Below, piece after piece: positions 7,581 to 18,781 of a stretch of DNA of 44,317 nucleotides. The DNA is from Flavicella sediminum (GTDB lineage: Bacteria; Bacteroidota; Bacteroidia; Flavobacteriales; Flavobacteriaceae). The translations under genes and the position numbers were made by a program. The DNA is taken from the NCBI RefSeq assembly GCF_006381105.1, contig NZ_VDET01000027.1:1-44317 (forward strand), given 5' to 3'. The notes beneath the pieces are model-generated. The model saw only the letters and a list, made by a program, of their open reading frames with translations, had not been told where the DNA came from and made no database searches. Positions within the stretch are counted from its first letter, which is position 1, and the number at the start of each line of letters is the position of its first letter.

Positions 7581-7655
7581 GGTGGTTGTAGCTCAGTTGG
7601 TTAGAGTATCGGTTTGTGGTACCGAGTGTCGCGGGTTCGAGTCCCGTCTTCCACC
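7581..7655 (+). tRNA. tRNA-His (anticodon GTG)
   Basis: The anticodon stem-loop TCGGT-TTGTGGT-ACCGA gives GTG. It has the extra 5' G (7581) facing C73, as tRNA-His requires. The D arm is GCTC...GAGT with one G-T pair and the T arm is GCGGG-TTCGAGT-CCCGT. The acceptor GTGGTTG/CTTCCAC has two adjacent T-T mismatches at pairs 5-68 and 6-67, which is unusual. CCA is not fully encoded. Confidence 0.93.
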
Positions 7656-7664
7656 CAAGTTTTC

Positions 7665-7695
7665 AAAGCTTCTCAGAAATGAGAAGCTTTTTTTT
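7665..7695 (+). terminator. terminator of tRNA-His
   Basis: An 11-bp stem AAAGCTTCTCA/TGAGAAGCTTT with a 4-nt loop is followed by eight T, 10 nt after the tRNA. Confidence 0.85.
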
Positions 7696-7740
7696 GTGCT
7701 TGTTTTTTTGAAATATAGAGAAGTCTTAGCGTAGACTGCA

Positions 7741-7782
7741 AAAAAAAATTAGGCTGTCTGAAAATAAAATTTCAGACAGCCT
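7741..7782 (-). terminator. terminator of the sulfatase gene
   Basis: A 13-bp stem AGGCTGTCTGAAA/TTTCAGACAGCCT is followed on the minus strand by AATTTTTTTTT. It lies 26 nt after the sulfatase stop. Confidence 0.85.
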
Positions 7783-7807
7783 ATTGCTTGTTTAAGAAAG
7801 GTTGTGC

Positions 7808-9715
7808 TTATTTCGCGGACAGTGCAAAATCGGAGTACTGCTTTTTAAGAGATCTCAGTCCTTTTATGGTAGGCATTTCAGGGTAACTAACCAAGAAATT
7901 ATGCTCGTCAATTAAGTTAAGGATGTAATGTGTAGTTCCTTTAGGTAAAGTTACAGTTACAGTGCCATTTGAGTTTATTTTCGCCTGTAATTTAAACCAT
8001 TCCTCATATCTATGTCCGCCATTTTTGGTGTACATTAAATTTGCGATTGCTATTTTAGCACCATGTTCTTTAAAAGTGAATGTAACTTCGTTTTTCTTTT
8101 TAGAAGTACTGGTTACTGAAGGTACCGTTTCTTTATGTTCCATTTCGTTCTTGTTAGAAGGATTGTAAGAAGGGTAGCTGGCTTTCATTTCGGTCAAGAT
8201 AGCAGTTAGCTGGGCGTTCATTTCTTGTGTTTTTTTAGGCTGAGCGCTTGCTAAGTTTTTAGCTTCTTCTATGTCTACACGTTTTGCAGTTCCATTCGTA
8301 GTTTTGTACAATTGATAAAGCTCAAATTGCGGAGTTCTTGGGTTGTTTTTATAATCGTAGTTTCTAATTAATTTATAATCGCCAACACGTAAGGTACTTT
8401 GGTAAGAAGAGTGAGGGAAGTGCCACATCATGGTAGTTCTTTCTTTCCCTGTTTTGTCTAGTACCAGTTTAGCATCGGTTGGATCTTTTAATAACAGGTT
8501 TGATAAGTCATCACCATCTAAATGTTTGTTCTTTGGAGTATCTACATCTAATAAAGATAAAATGGTAGGATAAAAATCGAGTCCGTTAACCACTACGTCC
8601 GATTGAATTCCTTTTTTTATTCCAGGACCTGCAATAAGTAAAGGGACTCTCGTACCTCCTTCTTTAGCGTTAATTTTTCCTTTGTCTAGTGGGTAGTTGT
8701 CGGTAATAATTTCTCCTGGATGTTTTTCCATTCCTCCATTATCAGAGGTGAAAATAATGTAAGTATTCTCACTTAATTTATGACCTGGCCAACGAGGATC
8801 ATCCGTCGTTTCTAAATAAGTAAAAACTTGTCCAACATAATAATCCAACATTTCTACCATGGCGCAGTAAAAAGGATTGCTTTGTCCTTCTACGGTCCAT
8901 TTTTTTGGGTCTGTCGGATAATCGACACCTAGTTTTTTACAGTATTTTTCTAAAAGTGCTTTGCTTCTTGTGTGAATAGGAGCGTGTACTAAAAAGGTTG
9001 CGAAGTACAAGAAAAAAGGATCTTGTTTGTTTTCTTTTAAGAATTTTAGAGCATCTTGGCTATTTTGATGGTAAGGAAATCCATTCTCATCTAAACGATA
9101 AGGGTCTGAAGCTTTATAGGTAGCAAAATCGGTTAACCTATGAGGTTTTTGGGGGGTTGTCGCGCCACGGTTCGCGGTAGATATATCAAAACCTTGGTCT
9201 AATGGCTGAGGATAGGCAAAATGATTGATGGCCATATGCCATTTTCCAGCGTGTCCAGTTTTATATCCTTTTTGTTGCAATGCTCTAGCTAAAGTCATTT
9301 CATTTTCAGGCATACGTCCACTGTACCATGGATCCATAATTCGTTGTATGTTTTTGTTCGCATAGGTTGTGGGAGGTGCTCCACCTACAACATGTGTTTT
9401 TTGAGCTCTAGCAGGGTGGGTTCCACTCATAATAGCACATCTACTAGGTGCACAGGTTGGAGCAGGAGAGTAGGCTTGCCAGAACTGCACACCCTTTTGA
9501 GCAAAGGCATCTAAGTTTGGAGTTTCGTAGGGCGAAGGCTGGTCTATATCGTAACATTTTACGTCCTGCCATCCTAAATCATCTGTAAGTAAAAGAACCA
9601 CATTGGGCTCCGGTCTGTTTCCATTTAAATCTTTGTAACTAGATTTTTTTTGAGCAGTGGCTACCACAGAAATGCTACAAGCTAAAGCAAGCTGCAAATA
9701 ATTTTTTAAATTCAT
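7808..9715 (-). CDS. secreted type I sulfatase
   Basis: This 635-residue formylglycine-dependent sulfatase (S1 family) is predicted to cleave sulfate esters from carbohydrates outside the cytoplasm. The signature CAPSR holds C88, which is converted to formylglycine. Metal-binding residues are D45 and D46 in TDDLGW and the later D and N in FTSDNGG, and further active-site groups lie in HAGKWH. An N-terminal signal peptide ends near Q22; ALAC13 is a weak lipobox alternative. The C-terminal 110 residues form an extra beta-rich region. No SusC/SusD pair or glycoside hydrolase is next to it, so the substrate is unknown, and a maturase (FGE or anSME) must be encoded elsewhere. Confidence 0.88.
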   Translation of the reverse strand: MNLKNYLQLALACSISVVATAQKKSSYKDLNGNRPEPNVVLLLTDDLGWQDVKCYDIDQPSPYETPNLDAFAQKGVQFWQAYSPAPTCAPSRCAIMSGTHPARAQKTHVVGGAPPTTYANKNIQRIMDPWYSGRMPENEMTLARALQQKGYKTGHAGKWHMAINHFAYPQPLDQGFDISTANRGATTPQKPHRLTDFATYKASDPYRLDENGFPYHQNSQDALKFLKENKQDPFFLYFATFLVHAPIHTRSKALLEKYCKKLGVDYPTDPKKWTVEGQSNPFYCAMVEMLDYYVGQVFTYLETTDDPRWPGHKLSENTYIIFTSDNGGMEKHPGEIITDNYPLDKGKINAKEGGTRVPLLIAGPGIKKGIQSDVVVNGLDFYPTILSLLDVDTPKNKHLDGDDLSNLLLKDPTDAKLVLDKTGKERTTMMWHFPHSSYQSTLRVGDYKLIRNYDYKNNPRTPQFELYQLYKTTNGTAKRVDIEEAKNLASAQPKKTQEMNAQLTAILTEMKASYPSYNPSNKNEMEHKETVPSVTSTSKKKNEVTFTFKEHGAKIAIANLMYTKNGGHRYEEWFKLQAKINSNGTVTVTLPKGTTHYILNLIDEHNFLVSYPEMPTIKGLRSLKKQYSDFALSAK

Positions 9716-10080
9716 TTGATAAGGTGTTTAATTTTTTAGACTAGGTATTCTATGTATATTTTGTTTGCTACGAGGCTTTCCGCATAAAAAAACATTCTAC
9801 TTGTTAAATGAGTTGCATTTAGGTCGAGTAGGCTAATAATGCAGAGTAATCTCGGTTATATTGTAAATCAAAGATCTCATATTTTATTATTAAACAGGGT
9901 CTCAAATCTATTATTCCTTTGCTCATTTTAGTTTTATGGCGATTTATAAGTCGAATTTTAGTTTGTGTTGATGGTTCAATTTGCGCTATACGTGTGTTTT
10001 GTGTGAAAAGAGCAAAATTGTCTAAAATTTTTAGGAGAGTTTGTGTAGAGTAGTTAGGTGTGATTTTAGGGTAATGCAAA
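9716..10080. other. 365-nt stretch without a supported gene
   Basis: Nothing convincing is seen between the sulfatase start and the icd terminator. A minus-strand reading frame at 9819-10079 starts with TTG, overlaps the poly-A flank of the terminator and resembles no known family. A clean TAnnTTTG promoter for the sulfatase was not found. Confidence 0.5.
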
Positions 10081-10119
10081 AAAAAGGCTCTCTAAAATTT
10101 AATTTTAGAGAGCCTTTTT
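10081..10119 (-). terminator. terminator of icd
   Basis: The long perfect stem AAGGCTCTCTAAAA/TTTTAGAGAGCCTT with a 5-nt loop and T runs on both sides ends 20 nt after the icd stop. Confidence 0.88.
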
Positions 10120-10138
10120 AGAGTTGTTTTTATGAAAC

Positions 10139-12770
<2,632 letters not shown>

Positions 12771-13436
12771 ATGAATTCAGCTTTTTTGAAAATTCAAATG
12801 AAACAAGTTTTCGGTTTGCTTTTGTTTCTTGTTTTATTTTTTCTTTTTACCGATCAAAATTTACACTTGTTCGTCAATTCTTATCACAGTCCATTTTTTG
12901 ATGTGTTTTTTAAATATGTCACGTTTTTTGGTGATGGGGCTTTGTTCGGTGTTTTTATCATTACCTTTTTTATTGTCAAGAAAAAACATTGCTTAAAATT
13001 TGTGATTTCAGGACTCCTGACCTTGCTGATTACTTTTGTACTAAAGAAATTAATTTTTTTAGGAACGCCAAGACCGGTTGAGTATTTTGGCGAAGAAAAA
13101 TTGCATTTAATTGAAGGTGTAAAAATGTGTCATTGGAATACCTTTCCTTCGGGGCATGCCATGGCTGCTTTTGCCATGTTTTTCATCCTATTTATCATCA
13201 GTAAAAGTCCCTATTTAAAATGGGGAGCTTTGTCCATCGCTTTTTTAGCAGCTCTTTCTAGAGTGTATTTGTCGCAGCACTTTTTATTAGATATTCTTGT
13301 TGGAGGTATGTTAGGAGTAGGAATTGCTAGGCTTAGTAATTATTGGGGGATTTTATGGTTCAAACAAATAAAAAAGAAAAGGAAAATGGCGAAGAATAAA
13401 ATTTCTAAAAGAGGATTGGAGAATGAACTTTTTTAA
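12771..13436 (+). CDS. PAP2-family membrane phosphatase
   Basis: This 221-residue integral membrane phosphatase acts on lipid phosphates or pyrophosphates such as undecaprenyl pyrophosphate or phosphatidylglycerol phosphate. The three PAP2 motifs are present: KLIFLGTPRP (R101, P102; the lysine is 8 residues before R, one more than the usual KX6RP), PSGH at 126-129, and SRVYLSQHFLLD with R164, H170 and D174. About five transmembrane segments are seen. The 3' end overlaps the next gene by 14 nt, so the two are translationally linked; lipid-carrier recycling or lipid A trimming alongside the transferase is a reasonable inference. Confidence 0.88.
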   Translation: MNSAFLKIQMKQVFGLLLFLVLFFLFTDQNLHLFVNSYHSPFFDVFFKYVTFFGDGALFGVFIITFFIVKKKHCLKFVISGLLTLLITFVLKKLIFLGTPRPVEYFGEEKLHLIEGVKMCHWNTFPSGHAMAAFAMFFILFIISKSPYLKWGALSIAFLAALSRVYLSQHFLLDILVGGMLGVGIARLSNYWGILWFKQIKKKRKMAKNKISKRGLENELF

Positions 13437-14931
13437 TAATTTATCGCATCAAAAAACAGCTTATTTTTTTATTTTTCTGTCTACATTGTTCCGACTTTTT
13501 CTAGCTGGAAGTCTTGAGTTTGGTAACGATGAAGTATATTATTGGTTGTATGCATTGCAGCCAGATATCAGTCATTTTGATCATCCGCCAATGGTGGGTT
13601 ATTTTATTCAATTTTTTACTGCAGATTTGTTTTTGGATTCGGAATTGTGGATTCGATTGGCGGCTATAATTCCTGGTAGTTTGACTATGTTGCTGGTGTA
13701 TAAAATAGGTGTGGAGTTGGATAATGAATATACCGGGCTACTTGGTGTGTTGTTGTATCAAATCAGTCCATATGGATTGCTTATTTCTGGTACGCTGATT
13801 TTACCTGATGCACCTTTGTTGCTGTTTTGGATGGCTGCATTTTATTGTTTTTTAAAAAGTTTGCCTTTTCAGCCCGATGGAAAGAATACAGTTTATTTAT
13901 TATTTGGTTTTGTGTGTACGGGCTTGGCTATTTATTCCAAATATCAAGCAGTGTATTTGTTATTTGGAGCGGTAGCGTATGTTGTTTTTTTGAATAGGAG
14001 TTGGTTAAGAATTCGTCAGTTTTACTTCGGTTTTATTGTGCCTATTTTAGTTGTTCTGCTTATTTTTTCTTGGAACTATGAAAATAATTTTAGTTCGTTT
14101 TCATTTCATGGCGCTAGAGTCGCGTTTTGGGGGTTGAATTTTAATTGGTCAAGTTTTCTTCAAGAGGTTGTGGGACAAATAGCTTATAACAATCCGTATA
14201 TCATTGTGTTGGTTTTGTTTGCTATTTTCAATCTAAAAAAGCTGACCACACCGTTAGAGTTGAAAAAGAAATATATGTTTTTGTTTTTCTCCTTACCATT
14301 AATAGCGACAGTGATTTATTTGTCTTTGTATAAAAGTACCTTACCGCACTGGTCTGGAGTTGCTTACTGTACTTTATTGCCGTTGGTTGCTATGTTTTTA
14401 AGTGTTCGAAAAAAAATAGCCAAACAGTTTTATTACGGAATTGCGGTGTTTTGGATGTTAGTATTGGTGCTTGTAGGATGTATTAATTGCGGCTGGTTTT
14501 CTGTTGACATAGAAAATGTTTCAAAGAAAACGCTAGGAAATAAAGATTTGACCTTAGATATGTATGGTTGGCAGCAAGCTTCAGAGAAATTGGCTGTTTT
14601 TTTACAAGAGAATACACAATTAAAAGCTTTGCCTATAGTCATCAATAAATGGTATCCAGGAAGTCATATTCATTATTATTTGGCCAAGCCTAACAATAGA
14701 GAAGTATATGCTTTGGGAAGTTTAACGGATATTCATAAATATTATTGGTGGAATGAAAAACTAGGGCGTAAACCAAAAGCTGCCTTGTATATAACAGATA
14801 GTAGAAATTACACAGATCCAAATAAAATTTATGATAGGGATTATGCTAAGATTCAATTGTTGCAAATACTTCCGATTGAGAGAAACGGGCAACTTGTAAA
14901 AAATGTATTTGTCTTTCGGTTGCAAGAATAG
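13423..14931 (+). CDS. GT39-type membrane glycosyltransferase (ArnT/PMT-like)
   Basis: This 502-residue protein of the dolichyl/undecaprenyl-phosphate-sugar mannosyltransferase fold (GT-C) moves sugars from a polyprenyl-phosphate donor on the outer face of the inner membrane. The acidic catalytic pair is D36-E37 in GNDEVYYW, followed by DHPPMVGYF at 53-61 and the LPDAPLLLFW motif near 126. About ten membrane segments precede a soluble C-terminal domain (from about 345). It overlaps the PAP2 gene by 14 nt. The acceptor, lipid A or a protein or glycan, is not shown by the sequence. It is paralogous to the gene at 15555-17033. Confidence 0.85.
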   Translation: MNFFNNLSHQKTAYFFIFLSTLFRLFLAGSLEFGNDEVYYWLYALQPDISHFDHPPMVGYFIQFFTADLFLDSELWIRLAAIIPGSLTMLLVYKIGVELDNEYTGLLGVLLYQISPYGLLISGTLILPDAPLLLFWMAAFYCFLKSLPFQPDGKNTVYLLFGFVCTGLAIYSKYQAVYLLFGAVAYVVFLNRSWLRIRQFYFGFIVPILVVLLIFSWNYENNFSSFSFHGARVAFWGLNFNWSSFLQEVVGQIAYNNPYIIVLVLFAIFNLKKLTTPLELKKKYMFLFFSLPLIATVIYLSLYKSTLPHWSGVAYCTLLPLVAMFLSVRKKIAKQFYYGIAVFWMLVLVLVGCINCGWFSVDIENVSKKTLGNKDLTLDMYGWQQASEKLAVFLQENTQLKALPIVINKWYPGSHIHYYLAKPNNREVYALGSLTDIHKYYWWNEKLGRKPKAALYITDSRNYTDPNKIYDRDYAKIQLLQILPIERNGQLVKNVFVFRLQE

Positions 14932-14946
14932 CGCAGCGTTTGTATC

Positions 14947-14984
14947 AAAAAAAAACTCGTTTGAAAAGTATCAAACGAGTTTTT
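14947..14984. terminator. bidirectional terminator
   Basis: A perfect 13-bp stem AAAACTCGTTTGA/TCAAACGAGTTTT with loop AAAGTA has A and T runs on either side. It separates the convergent GT39 gene (+) and rplS (minus). Confidence 0.88.
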
Positions 14985-15005
14985 ATATTTTTAAGAGAAG
15001 AAATC

Positions 15006-15359
15006 TTATTTACGACGGATTTCTTTGATTCTTGCTTTTTTACCAGTAAGTTCTCTAAAGTAGAAAATACGAGCTCTTCTTACTTTACCTTGCTTGTTAA
15101 CTTCAATTTTTTGAATAGCTGGTAAGTTTAATGGGAAGATACGCTCTACACCAACTGTTCCAGACATTTTTCTAATTGTAAAAGTTTCTGATGCTCCAGC
15201 ACCTCTTCTTTGAATAACAACTCCTCTATAAAACTGAGTACGAGTTTTGCTACCCTCTTTAATTTCATAATACACAGTAATTGTGTCTCCAGCTTGAAAT
15301 TCTGGAAGATCGTTTTTTGTTACAAATTCGTTTTGTACAAAATCTACTAAATTAGCCAT
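15006..15359 (-). CDS. rplS: 50S ribosomal protein L19
   Basis: This 117-residue ribosomal protein L19 sits at the 30S-50S interface. Family signatures are [16 protein letters not shown] near residue 22, [16 protein letters not shown], and [13 protein letters not shown]. In many bacteria rplS directly follows trmD; here a glycosyltransferase gene lies between them. A minus-strand TATATTTG at 15439-15432, about 73 nt upstream, suggests rplS has its own promoter. Confidence 0.97.
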   Translation of the reverse strand: MANLVDFVQNEFVTKNDLPEFQAGDTITVYYEIKEGSKTRTQFYRGVVIQRRGAGASETFTIRKMSGTVGVERIFPLNLPAIQKIEVNKQGKVRRARIFYFRELTGKKARIKEIRRK

Positions 15360-15431
15360 TGTTTTCTATATTTAATGGGTTTTCAACAAATCAACATTCA
15401 CGATTCTCGTCAGAGGTTAATTTTGAGGTTG

Positions 15432-15439
15432 CAAATATA
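15432..15439 (-). promoter_or_regulatory. -7 element upstream of rplS
   Basis: TATATTTG on the minus strand matches TAnnTTTG and lies 72 nt before the rplS start. No TTG at the right spacing was seen. A leader of about 65 nt would leave room for ribosomal-protein autoregulation, but no structure was identified. Confidence 0.4.
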
Positions 15440-15554
15440 TATCTTTTTTTTCTATTCTTACGCCGTAAATTCTTTTTTTATAGGTAAGATCTTTTACACC
15501 GTTTTAAAAATGTTCTTGTTGAAAATCAGTTTGTTAGGTAATGTGTTCTACGGG

Positions 15555-17033
15555 CTATTTATTTGCTAAGTAATTTTTACAGTGGTATACCCAAAATTTA
15601 CGAATGTCTTTGTCTCCTTTTTTAATAAAAATAGGGGCTAGTTGTTCTACTTCAGTAAAGTAGTCGGTTAAATCTTTTCTAGGTTTGTCGTTTTTATCTC
15701 TGTTTTTAAAACGTTTGTCAGAGTCTATAAAAATAGCATCCTTACCTTTTAATAACTGCAAATCGTCACCAATATAATCAAAATGCAGGGCAGGCTCACC
15801 GATGATGTTTTGAGAGTAAATTTTTTGTTCGGTAAAAAAGGTCATACAGGCGGCCGTTTTGTAGCTGTCTGCTGAAAAAATAAATGTGTCAGGATATCTT
15901 TCTTGAAGTTTTTCCGTTTCTTGTGTTAATTCTTCCCAACCTAACCAGGTATCATCACTTTTAATGGGAGCCACATAAAAAAGGATTTCTACAGCTACCA
16001 ATAAGTGAAAAATAAGAGAAATAATTAAATGTGATTTGATCAGTTTTTTAGAAATAAAAATACTAGCCAAAATTATCCCTGTCATATAAGAAGGCATCAT
16101 CCAGTTAAGTTTAACCCAGTAAATAGGAGTAAGCAAAAAGAAACCTAAAAAAGTAGGCAGAAAAAAGGCCAATAAAAATAGAATATGAGCAGAAGGTAAT
16201 TTGAATTTGGTTAATGCTCGTTTGCTGTATTTGAACAGTAAATTAAAAAATACACAAAGTAAAATAGGCAATAACAAAAACAATTGATGCCCTAAAGCTC
16301 CGAATAAAAAGTTGGGCTTGAATTCAAATTTCGAAATGTCACCAGTTCTTGTCGAAGATTGAAAGAGAAAACTAGCAAAATCATTTTGATAGTTCCAATA
16401 CCAAACAGGGAAAGTAACTAGGGCAGAAATGAGTAAGCACATCCATAGCCATGGCGATTTCAATAATTTTCTATGCGTATTCGAAAAAGCTAAAAATAGC
16501 AGCAATCCTATTTGTAATAATAAGGCCGTGTATTTGCTGTCAAAAGCTAATCCCATAAGAATACCAGCTACAATCCAATATGTTTTTTGTTCTTGAAATA
16601 AGGCTTTGTATAAAGCAATTAGCGATAAAGTCCAAAATAAAATCAACGGAACATCTGGCGTAGAATTAAAACTAAGTATCGAAATAAATAAGGTAGAACT
16701 TAATAAAACCAGCGCATTTAAGGCTTTTTGCTTGCTTAAAAAATAACTAGCGAGTTTGTGGAAACTTAAAAGTGTAATTGAGGTCACAAAAAAATCGGCA
16801 AACTTAACCACAAAAACTGTTTTGCCAAAAACGGTGGTAAATAATCGCAAAATATAGGCAATCATTCCAGGGTGATCAAAATACGAAAGCGATAAATGTT
16901 CTCCGTAAAAATGATAATACGCATCTTGAGGCATCAATCCCATAAAAGGCAATAGCAACAATCGGAACAATTGAAAACCGAGCACAATGCTTAAGGCAGG
17001 GTGTTTTTTTGAGAAGTTTATAATAGTATTCAT
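15555..17033 (-). CDS. second GT39-type membrane glycosyltransferase
   Basis: This 492-residue GT-C protein is paralogous to the one at 13423: MPQDAYYHF takes the place of GNDEVYYW, FDHPGM of FDHPPM, and TPDVPLILFW of LPDAPLLLFW. It has about ten transmembrane segments and a soluble C-terminal domain. The first acidic position is a single aspartate, whereas the paralogue has D-E. The ATG at 17033 (MNTIINF) is chosen over an in-frame TTG at 17048. It lies 39 nt after trmD and before rplS, interrupting a usually adjacent pair. The substrate is unknown; a polyprenyl-phosphate sugar donor is expected. Confidence 0.82.
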   Translation of the reverse strand: MNTIINFSKKHPALSIVLGFQLFRLLLLPFMGLMPQDAYYHFYGEHLSLSYFDHPGMIAYILRLFTTVFGKTVFVVKFADFFVTSITLLSFHKLASYFLSKQKALNALVLLSSTLFISILSFNSTPDVPLILFWTLSLIALYKALFQEQKTYWIVAGILMGLAFDSKYTALLLQIGLLLFLAFSNTHRKLLKSPWLWMCLLISALVTFPVWYWNYQNDFASFLFQSSTRTGDISKFEFKPNFLFGALGHQLFLLLPILLCVFFNLLFKYSKRALTKFKLPSAHILFLLAFFLPTFLGFFLLTPIYWVKLNWMMPSYMTGIILASIFISKKLIKSHLIISLIFHLLVAVEILFYVAPIKSDDTWLGWEELTQETEKLQERYPDTFIFSADSYKTAACMTFFTEQKIYSQNIIGEPALHFDYIGDDLQLLKGKDAIFIDSDKRFKNRDKNDKPRKDLTDYFTEVEQLAPIFIKKGDKDIRKFWVYHCKNYLANK

Positions 17034-17072
17034 ACTAGGATGTTGCAATTAATCTTTTTTCGCAGCTATTTG

Positions 17073-17750
17073 TTAGTCGTCTAACAGCTCAGGTTTGATT
17101 TGTTTGGTTCTTTCGTAGGCTTGTTCAGTTCTCCAATCGTCAATTTTTGGAAAATTACCAGAAAGTAAAATTTCAGGAACTTTTGCCCCTTTGTATTCTG
17201 CCGGACGCGTATAAACAGGTGGCGATAATAGATTGTCTTGAAAAGAATCTGTCAATGCAGAAGTCTCATCTCCTAAAACACCAGGAATCAATCGGATGAT
17301 ACTGTCGCATAAAACGGCTGCACCTAATTCTCCTCCACTTAAAACATAGTCGCCAATAGAAATTTCTTTGGTAATAAATAAATCACGAACACGTTGATCT
17401 ACTCCTTTATAATGCCCACACAAAACAATAATATTTTCTGTCATTGAAAGTGTATTGGCAGTTTGCTGATTTAAAATTGGCGCATCAGGAGTCATGTAAA
17501 TAACTTCATCATAATCTCTTTCTGCTTTTAATTTTGAAATGCATTTGTCAATAGGTTCTATCATAAGAACCATTCCTGCACCACCACCAAACTGATAGTC
17601 GTCAATTTTATTGTATTTGTTCAGTGCAAATTCTCTTAGGTTGTGAAAATGTACTTCAGCCAAGCCTTTTTCTTGGGCTCTTTTTAAAATAGAATACTGA
17701 AACGGACTCTGAATCAATTCTGGGGAAACGGTAATAATGTCAATTCTCAT
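17073..17750 (-). CDS. trmD: tRNA (guanine-N1)-methyltransferase TrmD
   Basis: This 225-residue SPOUT methyltransferase makes m1G37 in tRNAs that read codons starting with C, which prevents +1 frameshifts. Knot motifs are visible: [13 protein letters not shown] near residue 54, [11 protein letters not shown], and [16 protein letters not shown]. The catalytic aspartate of the D-Q-R region and the conserved C-terminal NFPKIDDWR are present. The length fits the family. A -7 box lies only 4 nt from the start codon, which could give a nearly leaderless mRNA. Confidence 0.96.
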   Translation of the reverse strand: MRIDIITVSPELIQSPFQYSILKRAQEKGLAEVHFHNLREFALNKYNKIDDYQFGGGAGMVLMIEPIDKCISKLKAERDYDEVIYMTPDAPILNQQTANTLSMTENIIVLCGHYKGVDQRVRDLFITKEISIGDYVLSGGELGAAVLCDSIIRLIPGVLGDETSALTDSFQDNLLSPPVYTRPAEYKGAKVPEILLSGNFPKIDDWRTEQAYERTKQIKPELLDD

Positions 17751-17754
17751 TTTG

Positions 17755-17762
17755 CAAATATA
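17755..17762 (-). promoter_or_regulatory. -7 element touching the trmD start
   Basis: TATATTTG on the minus strand is followed by CAAA and then the ATG of trmD. If it is used, transcription would start at or within a few bases of the start codon. No -33 TTG was found. Confidence 0.4.
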
Positions 17763-17818
17763 CTTAATATTAGTTGTGAGTGCTAAGTGTTGAGTTGTGA
17801 GTTTTTTTTTCTGAAAAA

Positions 17819-18664
17819 TTAGCGTTTCGATTTCGTCATTCGGTGGTTGCCAAAAATATCTTTGCGCAACTCGTTTTGTGTAAAACCTAATTCTTCTAAT
17901 AAATTAAGGGTTTCAGCTCCCAAGTACTGATTGATTTCAAAATAAAGCACTCCTTTTGGTTTTAGATGTGTTTTTGCCAATTCTGCAATTTTTTTATAAA
18001 AAACCAAAGCATTATCGTCAGGAACAAATAAGGCAGCATGAGGTTCGTTATTTAAAACATTGTTTTGAATTTCTTCCTTTTCCAATTCGCGAACATAAGG
18101 AGGGTTGCTGACAATAACATCAAATTTTTGAGTCAGTGCTTCTGTGGCTAAAATATCAGTTTTTATAAATTGCACAGCAACTTTGTTTAATTGGGCATTT
18201 TTTTTGGCAGTGATTAAAGCTTTTTCTGAAAAATCAAGCGCAGTAACCTTTGAATCTTTGCTGTTTTTGGCTAAGGAAATTGCAATACAACCACTACCGG
18301 TTCCAATATCTAAAATATCAATGTTTTTTTTGTCTTGAAAATCATCTAAAATCCATTCCACCAATTCCTCTGTTTCTGGTCTAGGAATCAAAACATTTTT
18401 ATTCACATGAAACGGCATACTGTAAAATTCTGTTTTGCCAGTAATGTATTGAATCGGTAATTCATTTTTTAATTGTTGAATACTTTCCGTAAAAAAGGTC
18501 AAATTTTCATGCAGCACTTCAATATGCGGTTGCAAAGCCAAATCTACACGAGTCAGACCTAATTTAAATTCGACAAGAATGTTAAAAAAAGAAGTGATTT
18601 CTGTTTTAGGGTATAGTTGTTCTAATTCAGAATAAAATAATGCTTTTAGTATCGTAATTTTCAT
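17819..18664 (-). CDS. prmC: release factor glutamine methyltransferase PrmC
   Basis: This 281-residue enzyme methylates the glutamine of the GGQ motif in peptide release factors 1 and 2. The SAM-binding motif [14 protein letters not shown] and the catalytic NPPY in [12 protein letters not shown] are clear, along with the upstream family motif [12 protein letters not shown]. The ATG at 18664 (MKITILK) is preferred to an in-frame TTG at 18682. It is transcribed towards trmD, with a 68-nt AT-rich gap that contains short GTTGTGAG-like repeats. Confidence 0.94.
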   Translation of the reverse strand: MKITILKALFYSELEQLYPKTEITSFFNILVEFKLGLTRVDLALQPHIEVLHENLTFFTESIQQLKNELPIQYITGKTEFYSMPFHVNKNVLIPRPETEELVEWILDDFQDKKNIDILDIGTGSGCIAISLAKNSKDSKVTALDFSEKALITAKKNAQLNKVAVQFIKTDILATEALTQKFDVIVSNPPYVRELEKEEIQNNVLNNEPHAALFVPDDNALVFYKKIAELAKTHLKPKGVLYFEINQYLGAETLNLLEELGFTQNELRKDIFGNHRMTKSKR

Positions 18665-18746
18665 ATAACAAAAATAAGGCAAGAAAAATTAAGGTTGGCC
18701 ATGGAACAGGCATTGAATTTAATTAATTCATAGTTTCTATATGGCC

Positions 18747-18776
18747 TTGCCTTTTACAACTTAAAGTTTATTTTTG
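18747..18776 (+). promoter_or_regulatory. promoter of ribD
   Basis: TTG (18747-18749), 19 nt, then TATTTTTG (18769-18776) is a full consensus match. The ATG of ribD begins 6 nt after the -7 box, so the mRNA may be leaderless. No FMN riboswitch fits in that space. Confidence 0.7.
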
Positions 18777-18781
18777 CAGCA

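Noticed and set aside
9819-10079. 86-residue minus-strand frame in the sulfatase-icd gap
   Set aside because: It starts with TTG, abuts the poly-A side of the icd terminator, is rich in K, I, T and N as expected for AT-rich noncoding DNA, and matches nothing I recognise.
17770-17806. Short GTTGTGAG/GTGTTGAG repeats between trmD and prmC
   Set aside because: The units are imperfect and too few to call a CRISPR or a defined repeat; probably a decayed simple repeat.
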